Part shown: in pieces, positions 1 through 7,391 of the stretch
Layout of the letters: each line of letters starts with the position of its first letter
Position numbering within the stretch: position 1 is the first letter of the stretch
Source of the DNA: Desulfobulbus propionicus
GTDB taxonomy: Bacteria; Desulfobacterota; Dissulfuribacteria; Dissulfuribacterales; DYOW01
Assembly (NCBI GenBank): GCA_020720325.1
Contig: DYOW01000017.1
Span: 1-35,383, forward strand
Direction of reading: 5' to 3'
DNA: 35,383 bases
Program-made: the position numbers and the translations under genes
The notes under the pieces: generated by a model
Databases searched by the model: none
Told to the model about the DNA's origin: nothing
The model's input: the letters and a program-made list of their open reading frames with translations, nothing else

Positions 1-411
1 CCATTTTGCCAAATAATGACCAACAGTTGATATGGGCATATCAATACCAACTTCTCTTAGTATTAATTGCTTTACTGCTTCTCTTGTCCATAATGCAAAC
101 TTAAAACTTAGTTGTTCCGGGGTTTTATCTATCAAAAATTTGATTATTTTCTGTTCATCTTGTTTTGAAAGTATTGTATTTTGTCCTACTCTTCTTCCTC
201 TTTTTTTAGATTTTAAAGCATTAATACCATTCTTTTTATAATTTGTATAGATTATTGATGTAGTTTGAGGTGATAAACCAACTATTTTTGCTACTTCTTT
301 ATTCTTCATTCCGCTGTTTCTAAGTTTTACAATAATCTTTCTCTTTTCTTCTAAAACTTCCTGTGAGAGATGTCTTGCATCTATTTTTTCTTCTTCTATT
401 AAGTTTTTCAT
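1..411 (-). CDS. IS630-family transposase, N-terminal part (runs off window)
   Basis: The minus strand is open from an ATG at 411 to the window edge, giving 137 residues with no stop. The translation has two helix-turn-helix regions (about residues 35-60, around KNKEVAKIVGLSPQTTS, and again near 105-135, ending ISTVGHYLAKW) and a basic linker (KSKKRGRRVG). This is the layout of the DNA-binding N-terminus of IS630/Tc1-mariner transposases, which move by cut-and-paste into TA dinucleotides. The catalytic DDE domain would lie beyond position 1 and cannot be assessed, so an intact element cannot be told from a remnant. It sits downstream of selD on the same strand with about 200 bases between them. 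The family call is by motif and domain order only. Confidence 0.75.
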   Translation of the reverse strand, partial: MKNLIEEEKIDARHLSQEVLEEKRKIIVKLRNSGMKNKEVAKIVGLSPQTTSIIYTNYKKNGINALKSKKRGRRVGQNTILSKQDEQKIIKFLIDKTPEQLSFKFALWTREAVKQLILREVGIDMPISTVGHYLAKW

Positions 412-451
412 ATATTAATCATAACATATTTATGCCCAAATGTTAAAATAT

Positions 452-486
452 TTTATTGGTGTGGTAATAAAACAACACCAAATAAA
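452..486. repeat. Inverted repeat beside the transposase gene
   Basis: TTTATTGGTGT at 452-462 faces ACACCAAATAAA at 475-486, matching except for one bulged base, with a 12-base spacer. It lies 40-75 bases upstream of the transposase start, so it could belong to the insertion-sequence end or be the terminator/hairpin between selD and the element. It has no clean T-run on either strand. Apart from this, the 412-616 gap shows nothing but AT-rich sequence. Confidence 0.4.
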
Positions 487-616
487 TGCCCACTCACCTA
501 TTTTTCTAAAATTTTAAAAAATTAATGTCTTTTGTCAATAAACTTTTTTACAAACAATAAAGAAAATAACTCAAAATATCTTAAGGATTTATTTCAAACT
601 ACAAGATTTAACTTTC

Positions 617-1648
617 TTATCTTACCCTGATAACCCCGGATGATTGTTCTCCAACATAACCCACCTCATAATGGGGACAATTTCTTTCTTCAAGTTTGTT
701 ATGTAATTCATTCACCTTATCTGCAGAAACAGATATAAGAAGGCCGCCGGATGTCTGGGCATCTGAGAGGCAATCAATAATAAAAGGAGATATATTGCTA
801 TCTATTATTACAGATTCCTTACAATATTTAAGATTTTCAATACTTCCAGCAGGGAGCATCCCCATGTTTATCATATCAATTACAGTAGGCAAAATTGGAA
901 AATCCACAGAGTTAATTATCATATCAACCTTTGAAGCAGAAGCCATTTCCAACGCATGTCCAAGAAATCCAAATCCGGTTATGTCAGTGCAGGCATTAAC
1001 TCCAACATCCTGCATTGCCTCGCAGGCATCTTTATTTAATGTTGTCATCCATCCTATCACATCCTGTTCAGCCTGTTTTGAGATAAACCCTGCCTTAATT
1101 GCAGTGGTTAGGATACCAGTGCCAACAGGTTTTGTAAGAATTAGCCTGTCCCCAGTTTTTGCTCCGGCATTTGTCACAACTTTATCTGGATGGATCACCC
1201 CTGTTATGCTTAAACCATATTTAATCTCAGTATCATCAACGCTGTGACCTCCCACAAGCACAGCGCCTGTCTGATTTATTATCTCAAGGCCTCCAAGAAG
1301 TATGTCCTTTAAAATCTGAGGGTCAAGGCCTTTTTTGGGGAAACAAACAATATTCATAGCAGTGACAGGCTTTCCTCCCATTGCGTAAACATCGCTAAAG
1401 GAATTAACCGCTGTAATCCTGCCAAAATCAAAGGGATCATCCACAATAGGAGTAAAAAAATCAACGGTCTGAATAATCGCAAGCTCATCCGTAAGTCGAA
1501 ACACCCCTGCGTCATCAAAGTTTTCCCTGCCCACAAGCAAATCAGGATGCTTTGTTAATGGTATATCTCTTAAAAGTTCCCCCAGGAACCCCGGAGGCAG
1601 CTTGCTTGCTCAACCAGCTGCTTTTACGCCCTGTGTCAGTTTTATCAT
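617..1648 (-). CDS. selD: Selenophosphate synthetase (selenide, water dikinase) with in-frame UGA = selenocysteine 13
   Basis: SelD makes selenophosphate from selenide and ATP, the selenium donor for selenocysteine tRNA and selenouridine. The part after the UGA (residues 14-343) holds the AIRS/PurM-like ATP-binding fold, including the VGGHSVDD loop. The open stretch seems to begin at a TTG at 1540, but the same frame continues upstream through one TGA (1610-1612) to an ATG at 1648. That N-terminus reads MIKLTQGVKAAG-U-ASKLPPG, which is the SelD start with U13 and K16 in the spacing of the E. coli catalytic pair Cys17/Lys20. The family is known to use either Cys or Sec at this position. Total length is 343 residues, normal for SelD. 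It lies 23 bases downstream of the amphi-Trp gene, so the two are probably co-transcribed. The TTG start would remove the catalytic residue and is rejected. Confidence 0.93.
1579..1597 (-). promoter_or_regulatory. Candidate bacterial SECIS hairpin for the selD UGA
   Basis: In the selD mRNA the stem CCUCC pairs with GGGGG (five pairs, one U-G) around the nine-base loop GGGGUUCCU. The loop begins 18 bases after the UGA. Bacterial SECIS elements sit directly downstream of the UGA with a short stem and G residues early in the apical loop, so position and loop composition fit. An alternative fold (GUUCC with GGAAC around UGGG) is also possible, so the exact structure is uncertain. Confidence 0.55.
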
Positions 1649-1671
1649 TTTTTTATATAAATTCCCACAAA

Positions 1672-2031
1672 TTATTTTTTTTCGGTTGATTCACCTTCTG
1701 AAGGAGGCTCTGATTCAGTAATGGCAGATGAAGATTCAACTGATTCCTCAGCCACGGATTCTTTATCATCCTCTTTTTCTTCCTCAGATTCTTCATCTTC
1801 TTTAGATTTTTCTGATTTTTCCTGCCATTTTATTTCCCATTCAATTTCTCTTTTTATCTGTCCCTTTTTCCTTTCTTCTTCAGACTCAATTTCAAATTCC
1901 ATGTCATCAGGCAAAACAATTTCTTTTTCGCCAAAAACAACAACTCCTCTTTCCAATTCAAGGATTAAATCCTTAAAATAGGCGATAAGTCCGTTTTTAT
2001 CTATTTTTTTCTTCATTCCAATTTTAGACAT
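1672..2031 (-). CDS. Amphi-Trp domain protein with acidic tail
   Basis: A 119-residue protein. Residues about 10-70 contain a segment like the amphi-Trp domain: a helix (IAYFKDLILELERG) followed by alternating hydrophobic/charged strands (VVVFGEKEIVLPDDMEFEIE, then IKREIEWEIKWQ). The rest is low-complexity Glu/Ser/Lys, probably disordered. The molecular function of this domain is not established to my knowledge. The start is supported by GGGAG at 2041-2045, nine bases before the ATG. It is the first gene of a probable two-gene unit with selD and has its own extended -10 upstream. Pairing with selD may hint at a link to selenium metabolism, but that is inference only. Confidence 0.7.
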   Translation of the reverse strand: MSKIGMKKKIDKNGLIAYFKDLILELERGVVVFGEKEIVLPDDMEFEIESEEERKKGQIKREIEWEIKWQEKSEKSKEDEESEEEKEDDKESVAEESVESSSAITESEPPSEGESTEKK

Positions 2032-2071
2032 AATATAATCTCCCTATATATTTAAATACAAAAAATAATTT

Positions 2072-2080
2072 ATTATAACA
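2072..2080 (-). promoter_or_regulatory. Extended -10 promoter for the amphi-Trp/selD unit
   Basis: On the minus strand TG-T-TATAAT (2080 down to 2072) is a perfect extended -10, placed about 40 bases upstream of the ATG at 2031. No convincing -35 lies 17 bases further upstream, as is usual for extended -10 promoters. Confidence 0.5.
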
Positions 2081-2120
2081 TAAAGAACTCAAATTTTATC
2101 ACTATTATTATAAGTTTAAA

Positions 2121-2150
2121 AACAAAAAAGGCAGTTAAAAAACTGCCTTT
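2121..2150 (-). terminator. Rho-independent terminator after the small-protein pair
   Basis: AAAGGCAGTT (2127-2136) and AACTGCCTTT (2141-2150) form a perfect 10-base-pair stem with an AAAA/TTTT loop. Read on the minus strand it is followed by TTTTTTGTTTTT. It lies 33 bases beyond the stop of the 2183-2356 gene and separates that pair from the amphi-Trp/selD unit. Confidence 0.85.
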
Positions 2151-2182
2151 AGGGGAGTTAGCAAGATATAAGGAAGAAATAT

Positions 2183-2356
2183 TTAACCTCTTTCATATGC
2201 GCCTGAAACAACTTCATTTAAGTCAAGACATTTCTTTTTTTCTTCTTCAGTGAGATCTTCTTTCTTTTTGACATTTCCTTTAAGAGCCTCAATTGGACAT
2301 GCATATTCCCGACCTTCTTTGTCGTAAACAAATACTAAATCATCGTAGCCAGCCAT
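2183..2356 (-). CDS. Small conserved-looking protein, 57 aa (paralogue of its neighbour)
   Basis: An open frame of 57 residues with a strong Shine-Dalgarno (AAGGAGG, eight bases before the ATG) and a terminator just downstream, so it is very likely expressed. It shares a clear pattern with the neighbouring 62-residue protein: LV-V-DK-G-EYACP near residues 7-21, KKEDLTE at 31-37, and CxxLxEVxSG at 43-52. The two cysteines (20 and 43) are in the same places in both proteins. No signal peptide or membrane segment is visible. I do not recognise the family and assign no function. The two cysteines could bind a metal or form a disulfide, but nothing beyond their conservation in the pair supports this. 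Confidence 0.8.
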   Translation of the reverse strand: MAGYDDLVFVYDKEGREYACPIEALKGNVKKKEDLTEEEKKKCLDLNEVVSGAYERG

Positions 2357-2383
2357 AGTGATATCCTCCTTTATTTTTAATTA

Positions 2384-2572
2384 TTAACCATCAAGTAACG
2401 GTTGATTATGATGAGAGCCTGATATCACTTCATCCAGTTCAAAACATTTTTTTAATTGCTGTTCTGTTAAATCCTCTTTTTTTATTAACTTTTGCTTAAT
2501 GACATTTAACGGACAAGCATATTCATTGCCATATTTATCATGCACACTTACTAATTTATCACTATCATCCAT
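2384..2572 (-). CDS. Small conserved-looking protein, 62 aa (paralogue of its neighbour)
   Basis: A 62-residue protein with a good ribosome binding site (AAGGGGG shortly before the ATG). It is the first gene of a two-gene tandem, with 27 bases separating it from the 57-residue paralogue. The pair keeps EYACP, the KKEDLTE segment, a second cysteine and an EVISG/EVVSG ending, while the surrounding residues differ freely. This looks like an old duplication under selection rather than a recent copy. It has no recognisable family, signal or membrane helix. Function is unknown. Confidence 0.78.
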   Translation of the reverse strand: MDDSDKLVSVHDKYGNEYACPLNVIKQKLIKKEDLTEQQLKKCFELDEVISGSHHNQPLLDG

Positions 2573-2690
2573 TTAAATACCCCCTTGCATCAAAATTTAT
2601 CTATTACTTTTGCCTATTAAATTAATCACTAAAACAAACTTGTCCATAAAATTTTTAATAATAATTATTAGTTTTAAAAAATAATTTCAC

Positions 2691-2719
2691 TTGATTATCA
2701 GCCATATATTTTATATGAT
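2691..2719 (+). promoter_or_regulatory. Possible sigma-70 promoter for the Maf gene
   Basis: TTGATT (2691-2696), a 17-base spacer and TATGAT (2714-2719) lie 32 bases upstream of the ATG at 2752. The region is very AT-rich, so chance matches are likely. The same 2573-2751 gap must also hold the promoter of the divergent small-protein pair. Confidence 0.4.
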
Positions 2720-2751
2720 AACCTTAAAATTAATAACCTTGGACAAACTTA

Positions 2752-5187
2752 ATGGAAAAAAACAACAGAAATCTTATCCTTGATGCAAACCTTGATGCAT
2801 TAAAAAGAAATTTTCCCCACATCTATCAAAAAGTCCAGAATCATACTCCTTCAGCCATTGGTCAGATTATAAAATCCAAAAACGGACTGCCAAATATTTT
2901 GTTTCACTTTAAAGACGACAAACCAATGATTGCATATAACCCCAATGACCCCCTTATTGACGGAAATCTCTTTTTAAAAAGCATTAACGAAGAGGAGCGC
3001 ATTCTTATTATGTTCATAGGGCTTGGCCTTGGCTATGGACCTTTGCAGGTCATAAAAGAACGTCCCAAACTTGTCAGGCTTGTTATTGTTGAACCCTGGA
3101 TGGATATGTTTATGCATGCAATTCATCTTATTGACCTTACACCTATCTTTAATTCAAAAAGGGTTTTGCTGTATGTGGGAGAATTTGAAGAAGCCCGCTT
3201 TGAAGGGGATCTTCAAAGGACTGCAGCAATATTTTCCACCCGTATCCTTGAATTTCCTTTGGGGCAAAAGGTAAGAAAAGACCTCTATAAAAAGGTCTCA
3301 GACAAGGTTTTTGAGATTGCAAACAAGCTAAATGCCCACGGCTCAACCACGATGAACTGCGGCGGGGAATTTTTTCAAAACCGCTATGACTCCCTTACAC
3401 TTTTAAGACATTCCTACAGTTATGATATATTAAGGGATAGCTTTAAAAACATGCCTGCAATAATGGTTGCCGCAGGCCCGTCCCTTGATGATGACATGGA
3501 ATTATTAAAAACATTAAAAAACAAGGCATTGATTATAACTGCTGATTCTGCCCTGTCACCTCTTTTAAAGGCAGGCATAACACCGGATATTGTCACAACA
3601 CTCGACTTTCAGAAGGTCAATTTTGAAAAATTAACCCCTTTTGTTGACACTGAAAAGGAATGGGAATTTATGCTTGTTTCAATGATAAAAGGTTCATCAT
3701 TGGTTCAAAAAAGATTTCCTGTAAGCCATCTTATACTTGGATTTATGACAGACCTGCCGCATATGTGGATCGCAAAGGAGCTTGGTGTTAAATGCTATGC
3801 GCCTCCTGCCTTTTCAGTTGCCCACGTGTCAATGGGTGTGGCGCTGCTTTCAGGGGCAAATCCCATAATTTTTCTCGGACAGGACCTTGGTTTTACTTCA
3901 ACCGAAGACGACCATGCAACCGGAACTATATTTTCTTCCAGATATCAGGATAGAAAAGATTATATCTCAATAAAAGGGCTTGATGGTGGGGAAATTAAAA
4001 CTGACAGAAGCCTTCTGGGAATAAAGACACTTTTTGAGGATATTATAAAGTCAAACCCCAAAAAAGTTTTTATAAATTCCACGAGCCGGGGGGCATATAT
4101 TGACGGGGCAATGAGATTAAGGCTTGATGAGGTTAAATCTCTTTACTTAAAAGATGAAATTGACATAAAAAAACAGTCCGATCACTTAAAAAATACCTCC
4201 AAAACCTTTGAACCTGCAAGATTAATAAAGGAAATGGAATCAAGAATTGAACTTGCAAGAAGCGGAATAAAAAAAATAAATAAGTTTAATGAATTATATG
4301 ATGAGTTCAAACCTTTATTAAAGAAATTTATGGAAAAAAAGAATAATATACGCTCCCTCGAAGAGCTTGACATCGAACTTAAGACAAAACTTCATAAAAT
4401 AACCACCATAAATATTGAACTTGACAAACTTTATAAGATAAATGAAGCAATAATAGAGCTTAATTTCAAATTTCTTGGTGAAAATGAGGTTCAAAAGATA
4501 TACAGCGATGAAATGAAGATTCAAAAAGGGGTTATATTCTGGCTTGAATCCGAGATTGAAAGATTTAAAAATATCGAAGACGGAAGGAAATTATATTTTC
4601 AAAAATTTATTAAAACAGCCAATAGTGTCAGGGATTTTCTTTTAAAAGAAGGCAATTTAATTGAAAATTACAAAAAAAGCCAGGATGATATGGAAAAATC
4701 AAAGGAATTGTTAATAGAATTATCCTCATTATGCATTGATTATGAAAATCCTGTTATTGCCTTAAATTATCTGAAAAAAATAGATGAAAGCTTTAATTCC
4801 CTTCCTCAGTCGCTCTATCTCAACGGATGTGTGAATGCCCAGCTTCTTAAATTCGATAATGCAAAAAAATGCTGGCTTAATGCCATTAAAGAAAACCCTG
4901 ATTATATAGATCAAATTAATAAATTCGCCATAAAAGAAGCTGAACTATGGACAGAACTTGCCCATAAAAGGCTATCAAATGACAAAATAGTGTCTGTTAT
5001 GGTGAACCGTATCGCATCCCTTATACAGGAGCCTTATTTTACCCAATTACCTCCTGGAACAGTCCAAATATGGGAATTTTATAAGACAAAAAATGAAAAT
5101 GACTTAAAGGAACAACCAGAGGAACTGGAAAAAAAATTAAAAATATGGGAGCCTCTTAAACCTTATCTGGAGAAAAAGACCCCCTGA
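2752..5187 (+). CDS. Maf-type motility-associated glycosyltransferase (DUF115/MptE-like)
   Basis: An 811-residue cytoplasmic protein. Residues about 84-115 contain IMFIGLGLGYG, a nucleotide-binding-like loop. Residues 235-290 carry the DUF115 hallmark (PAIMVAAGPSLD, then ITADSALSPLLKAGITPDI, TTLD), and IIFLGQDLGF follows later. The C-terminal third is helical and charged, with a TPR-like stretch near residues 655-720. Proteins of this architecture (Maf/PseE) transfer nonulosonic acids such as pseudaminic acid to flagellin. No nonulosonate synthesis genes or flagellar genes are in this window, so the acceptor and sugar are unknown. Only a weak ribosome binding site (GGA) precedes the ATG. The stop is seven bases from the convergent aminotransferase gene. 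Confidence 0.82.
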   Translation: MEKNNRNLILDANLDALKRNFPHIYQKVQNHTPSAIGQIIKSKNGLPNILFHFKDDKPMIAYNPNDPLIDGNLFLKSINEEERILIMFIGLGLGYGPLQVIKERPKLVRLVIVEPWMDMFMHAIHLIDLTPIFNSKRVLLYVGEFEEARFEGDLQRTAAIFSTRILEFPLGQKVRKDLYKKVSDKVFEIANKLNAHGSTTMNCGGEFFQNRYDSLTLLRHSYSYDILRDSFKNMPAIMVAAGPSLDDDMELLKTLKNKALIITADSALSPLLKAGITPDIVTTLDFQKVNFEKLTPFVDTEKEWEFMLVSMIKGSSLVQKRFPVSHLILGFMTDLPHMWIAKELGVKCYAPPAFSVAHVSMGVALLSGANPIIFLGQDLGFTSTEDDHATGTIFSSRYQDRKDYISIKGLDGGEIKTDRSLLGIKTLFEDIIKSNPKKVFINSTSRGAYIDGAMRLRLDEVKSLYLKDEIDIKKQSDHLKNTSKTFEPARLIKEMESRIELARSGIKKINKFNELYDEFKPLLKKFMEKKNNIRSLEELDIELKTKLHKITTINIELDKLYKINEAIIELNFKFLGENEVQKIYSDEMKIQKGVIFWLESEIERFKNIEDGRKLYFQKFIKTANSVRDFLLKEGNLIENYKKSQDDMEKSKELLIELSSLCIDYENPVIALNYLKKIDESFNSLPQSLYLNGCVNAQLLKFDNAKKCWLNAIKENPDYIDQINKFAIKEAELWTELAHKRLSNDKIVSVMVNRIASLIQEPYFTQLPPGTVQIWEFYKTKNENDLKEQPEELEKKLKIWEPLKPYLEKKTP

Positions 5188-5194
5188 AAATTTT

Positions 5195-6400
5195 CTATCT
5201 TAATTCTTTGATAGCCTTTTCAAATCTGTCCATGCCAGCCTCAATATTTTTCATGGAAGTTGCATATGAAAAACGAATAAACCTGTCATCCCCGAATGCT
5301 GCTCCTGCAACCACGGCAATATTACCCTTTTCAAGGAGATAATCAGACATAATTAATGAATCTGAAATCTTAAGATTTTCAAAGGATTTCCCAAAATATG
5401 AAGAAACATCAACAAAGGCATAAAAAGCGCCCTGGGGAACAGGGATTTTTAATCCTTCAATGGCATTTAATCTTTTTAGAATATAATCCCTTCTGTTTTT
5501 AAATTCACCGCACATTACAAAAATAAAATCCTTTGGCCCTGTTAACCCTGCAAGCGCTGCCTTTTGAGCAATAGAATTAGGGTTTGAGGTGCTCTGACTC
5601 TGTATCTTGCTGCAAGCCTTAACCACCTGCTCAGGCCCCCCCATAAAACCAATCCTCCAGCCTGTCATTGCGCAGGTCTTTGACACTCCGTTTACCATAA
5701 TAACCCAATCCCTTGATTCAGGCAAAACAGACAAGGGATTTTCAAATCCTTTTCCGTCAAATCTTATGGCGTCATATATGTCGTCAGTTACAATAAAAAT
5801 CTTATTTTCTATGGCAATTTTTGCAATTTCCATTAATTCCTCAGCGCTGTAAACCATTCCGGTGGGATTTGATGGCGAATTAAGGATTATTGCCTTTGTT
5901 CTGTAATTTATAAGGCTTTTTAATTTATCAATATCAAGGGCAAAACCATTCTCCGGCTCTGACGGAAGATATACCGGCATACCCCCGGCAAGCTCCACAA
6001 TAGGCGGATACGATACCCAGTAAGGAACAGGAATAATAACCTCGTCACCGTCATCAACTATTGCCTGAAAAATATTATAAAGACATTGCTTTCCGCCGGT
6101 TGAGACCATCACCTCGGTTGGTTTGTAATCAAGACCTGTGTCTTCCCTGAATTTTTGAATTATTGCCTTTTTAAGTTCAGGTATCCCGTCAACTGCGGTA
6201 TATTTTGTAAATCCATTCCTGATTGCATCATAAGCAGCTTCTTTAATATGCTGCGGGGTGTCAAAATCAGGCTCACCAACGGAAAAATTTATTATATCAA
6301 CGCCCTGGCATTTCAGTAATTTTGCCTTTGCGTCTGTCGCAAGTGTCGGGGATGGCTTAAGATTTTTAACCCTTTGAGATAACTTATAATTTTCTCCCAT
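5195..6400 (-). CDS. aspB: Pyridoxal-phosphate aspartate aminotransferase (class I, AspB type)
   Basis: A 401-residue fold-type I aminotransferase. Visible landmarks are VGEPDFDTP near 41-49, NSPSNPTG at 174-181 with the cofactor-contacting Asn178, the DDIYD segment at 206-210, and the Schiff-base lysine K241 in GVSKTCAMTGWRIGF. FIRFSYA near the C-terminus carries the substrate carboxylate-binding arginine. It converts aspartate and 2-oxoglutarate to oxaloacetate and glutamate; members of this subgroup often also accept prephenate or aromatic substrates, which the sequence alone cannot exclude. It lies 18 bases downstream of truA on the same strand, with CAGAGG 12 bases before the ATG, so it is probably the distal gene of the rplM-rpsI-argC-truA run. 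It ends in TAG. Confidence 0.9.
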   Translation of the reverse strand: MGENYKLSQRVKNLKPSPTLATDAKAKLLKCQGVDIINFSVGEPDFDTPQHIKEAAYDAIRNGFTKYTAVDGIPELKKAIIQKFREDTGLDYKPTEVMVSTGGKQCLYNIFQAIVDDGDEVIIPVPYWVSYPPIVELAGGMPVYLPSEPENGFALDIDKLKSLINYRTKAIILNSPSNPTGMVYSAEELMEIAKIAIENKIFIVTDDIYDAIRFDGKGFENPLSVLPESRDWVIMVNGVSKTCAMTGWRIGFMGGPEQVVKACSKIQSQSTSNPNSIAQKAALAGLTGPKDFIFVMCGEFKNRRDYILKRLNAIEGLKIPVPQGAFYAFVDVSSYFGKSFENLKISDSLIMSDYLLEKGNIAVVAGAAFGDDRFIRFSYATSMKNIEAGMDRFEKAIKELR

Positions 6401-6418
6401 TTTTTTTTATAACCTCTG

Positions 6419-7348
6419 TTAAATAAGTTTTGTTTTGTTGCCTTTAAGTTTTAAGTTATGTATTTCATTTTCTGTTTTTTGAATAAAATCATGCATAAAA
6501 ATTTTATCATAAAAAACTTTAAAAAGAAACAGACCCTGTGGCGGAGCTGTGGGATAACCTGCATTTCTGTCACATCCCTCAATTACCTGCTTTATTTTTT
6601 CCGGCTTAAATCTTCCCAAACCTGCCTGCATAATTAAACCAACTATATTTCTGACCATTTTTCTCAAAAAACCGCTTGCAAATATTATTAAATTAATCTC
6701 CCTTGAATCTTCAGGCAAAGGGAAAAAAAAATCATTTTTTTTTTCAAAAACATTCACATACTGAACATCCCGTATTGATGTCTTTGCAGAACTCCCTGAT
6801 GCCTTAAAAGCTGAAAAATCATGTTTGCCAATGAGATATTTCATAGATGTATTCATGAAGTCTAAATTGAGTTTCCTGTTTATCTCCCAAGCATATCTCC
6901 TGAAAAGAGGAAGCCTCCTCTCTGTCTCAATTATCCTGTAAATATAGCATTTTCCAACACTTTTTCCAATGGAATGAAAATCTACCTCAGCCTCTTCAAT
7001 ATCAATTATGGAAATATCTTCAGGAAGCAGTGAATTTAAGGATTTTTGTATGCCAACCAAGGGAATTTTTGAAGCGGTTAAAAAATTTGCAACCTGAAAA
7101 AAGGCATGAACAGATGCGTCTGTCCTTCCTGATGCCCTGAGAGTTATATCTTCTGAGGTAATTTTTTTTAAGGCAGTTTCAAGGATATGCTGAATTGAAA
7201 TGTCTTGTTTCTGGCGCTGCCAACCGATATATGAAGTCCCGTCATATTGAAGAGTAAGTTTTATATTTCTGTAAGCATCTTGATTAGAATAAAATTTTTT
7301 ATCTATTAAAGAGATATTATCATGTTCAGGGTCATGTTCAAAATCCAT
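6419..7348 (-). CDS. truA: tRNA pseudouridine(38-40) synthase TruA
   Basis: TruA isomerises uridines 38-40 in the tRNA anticodon arm. The fold starts at RNIKLTLQYDGTSYIGWQRQ (27-46), and the catalytic aspartate is D77 in ASGRTDASVHA. The second half keeps DFSAFKASG and the RKMVRNIVGLIMQAG segment. At 309 residues it is longer than the usual 245-270, because of about 27 extra acidic N-terminal residues (MDFEHDPEHD...) and a basic C-terminal tail after FKVFY. No other Met, Val or Leu (TTG) start lies closer to the conserved core and no clear ribosome binding site precedes the ATG, so the N-terminus is uncertain. Confidence 0.9.
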   Translation of the reverse strand: MDFEHDPEHDNISLIDKKFYSNQDAYRNIKLTLQYDGTSYIGWQRQKQDISIQHILETALKKITSEDITLRASGRTDASVHAFFQVANFLTASKIPLVGIQKSLNSLLPEDISIIDIEEAEVDFHSIGKSVGKCYIYRIIETERRLPLFRRYAWEINRKLNLDFMNTSMKYLIGKHDFSAFKASGSSAKTSIRDVQYVNVFEKKNDFFFPLPEDSREINLIIFASGFLRKMVRNIVGLIMQAGLGRFKPEKIKQVIEGCDRNAGYPTAPPQGLFLFKVFYDKIFMHDFIQKTENEIHNLKLKGNKTKLI

Positions 7349-7391
7349 TAATCTACAACTTAAAACTTAACATTTTAATCTTAAAACTGTA

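Noticed and set aside
32-241. Plus-strand frame at the left edge
   Set aside because: Antisense to the IS630-type transposase frame, which carries the helix-turn-helix motifs.
696-1247. 183-codon open frame on the plus strand
   Set aside because: It lies wholly antisense to selD, has no ribosome binding site and no protein-like motif; it is a by-product of selD codon use.
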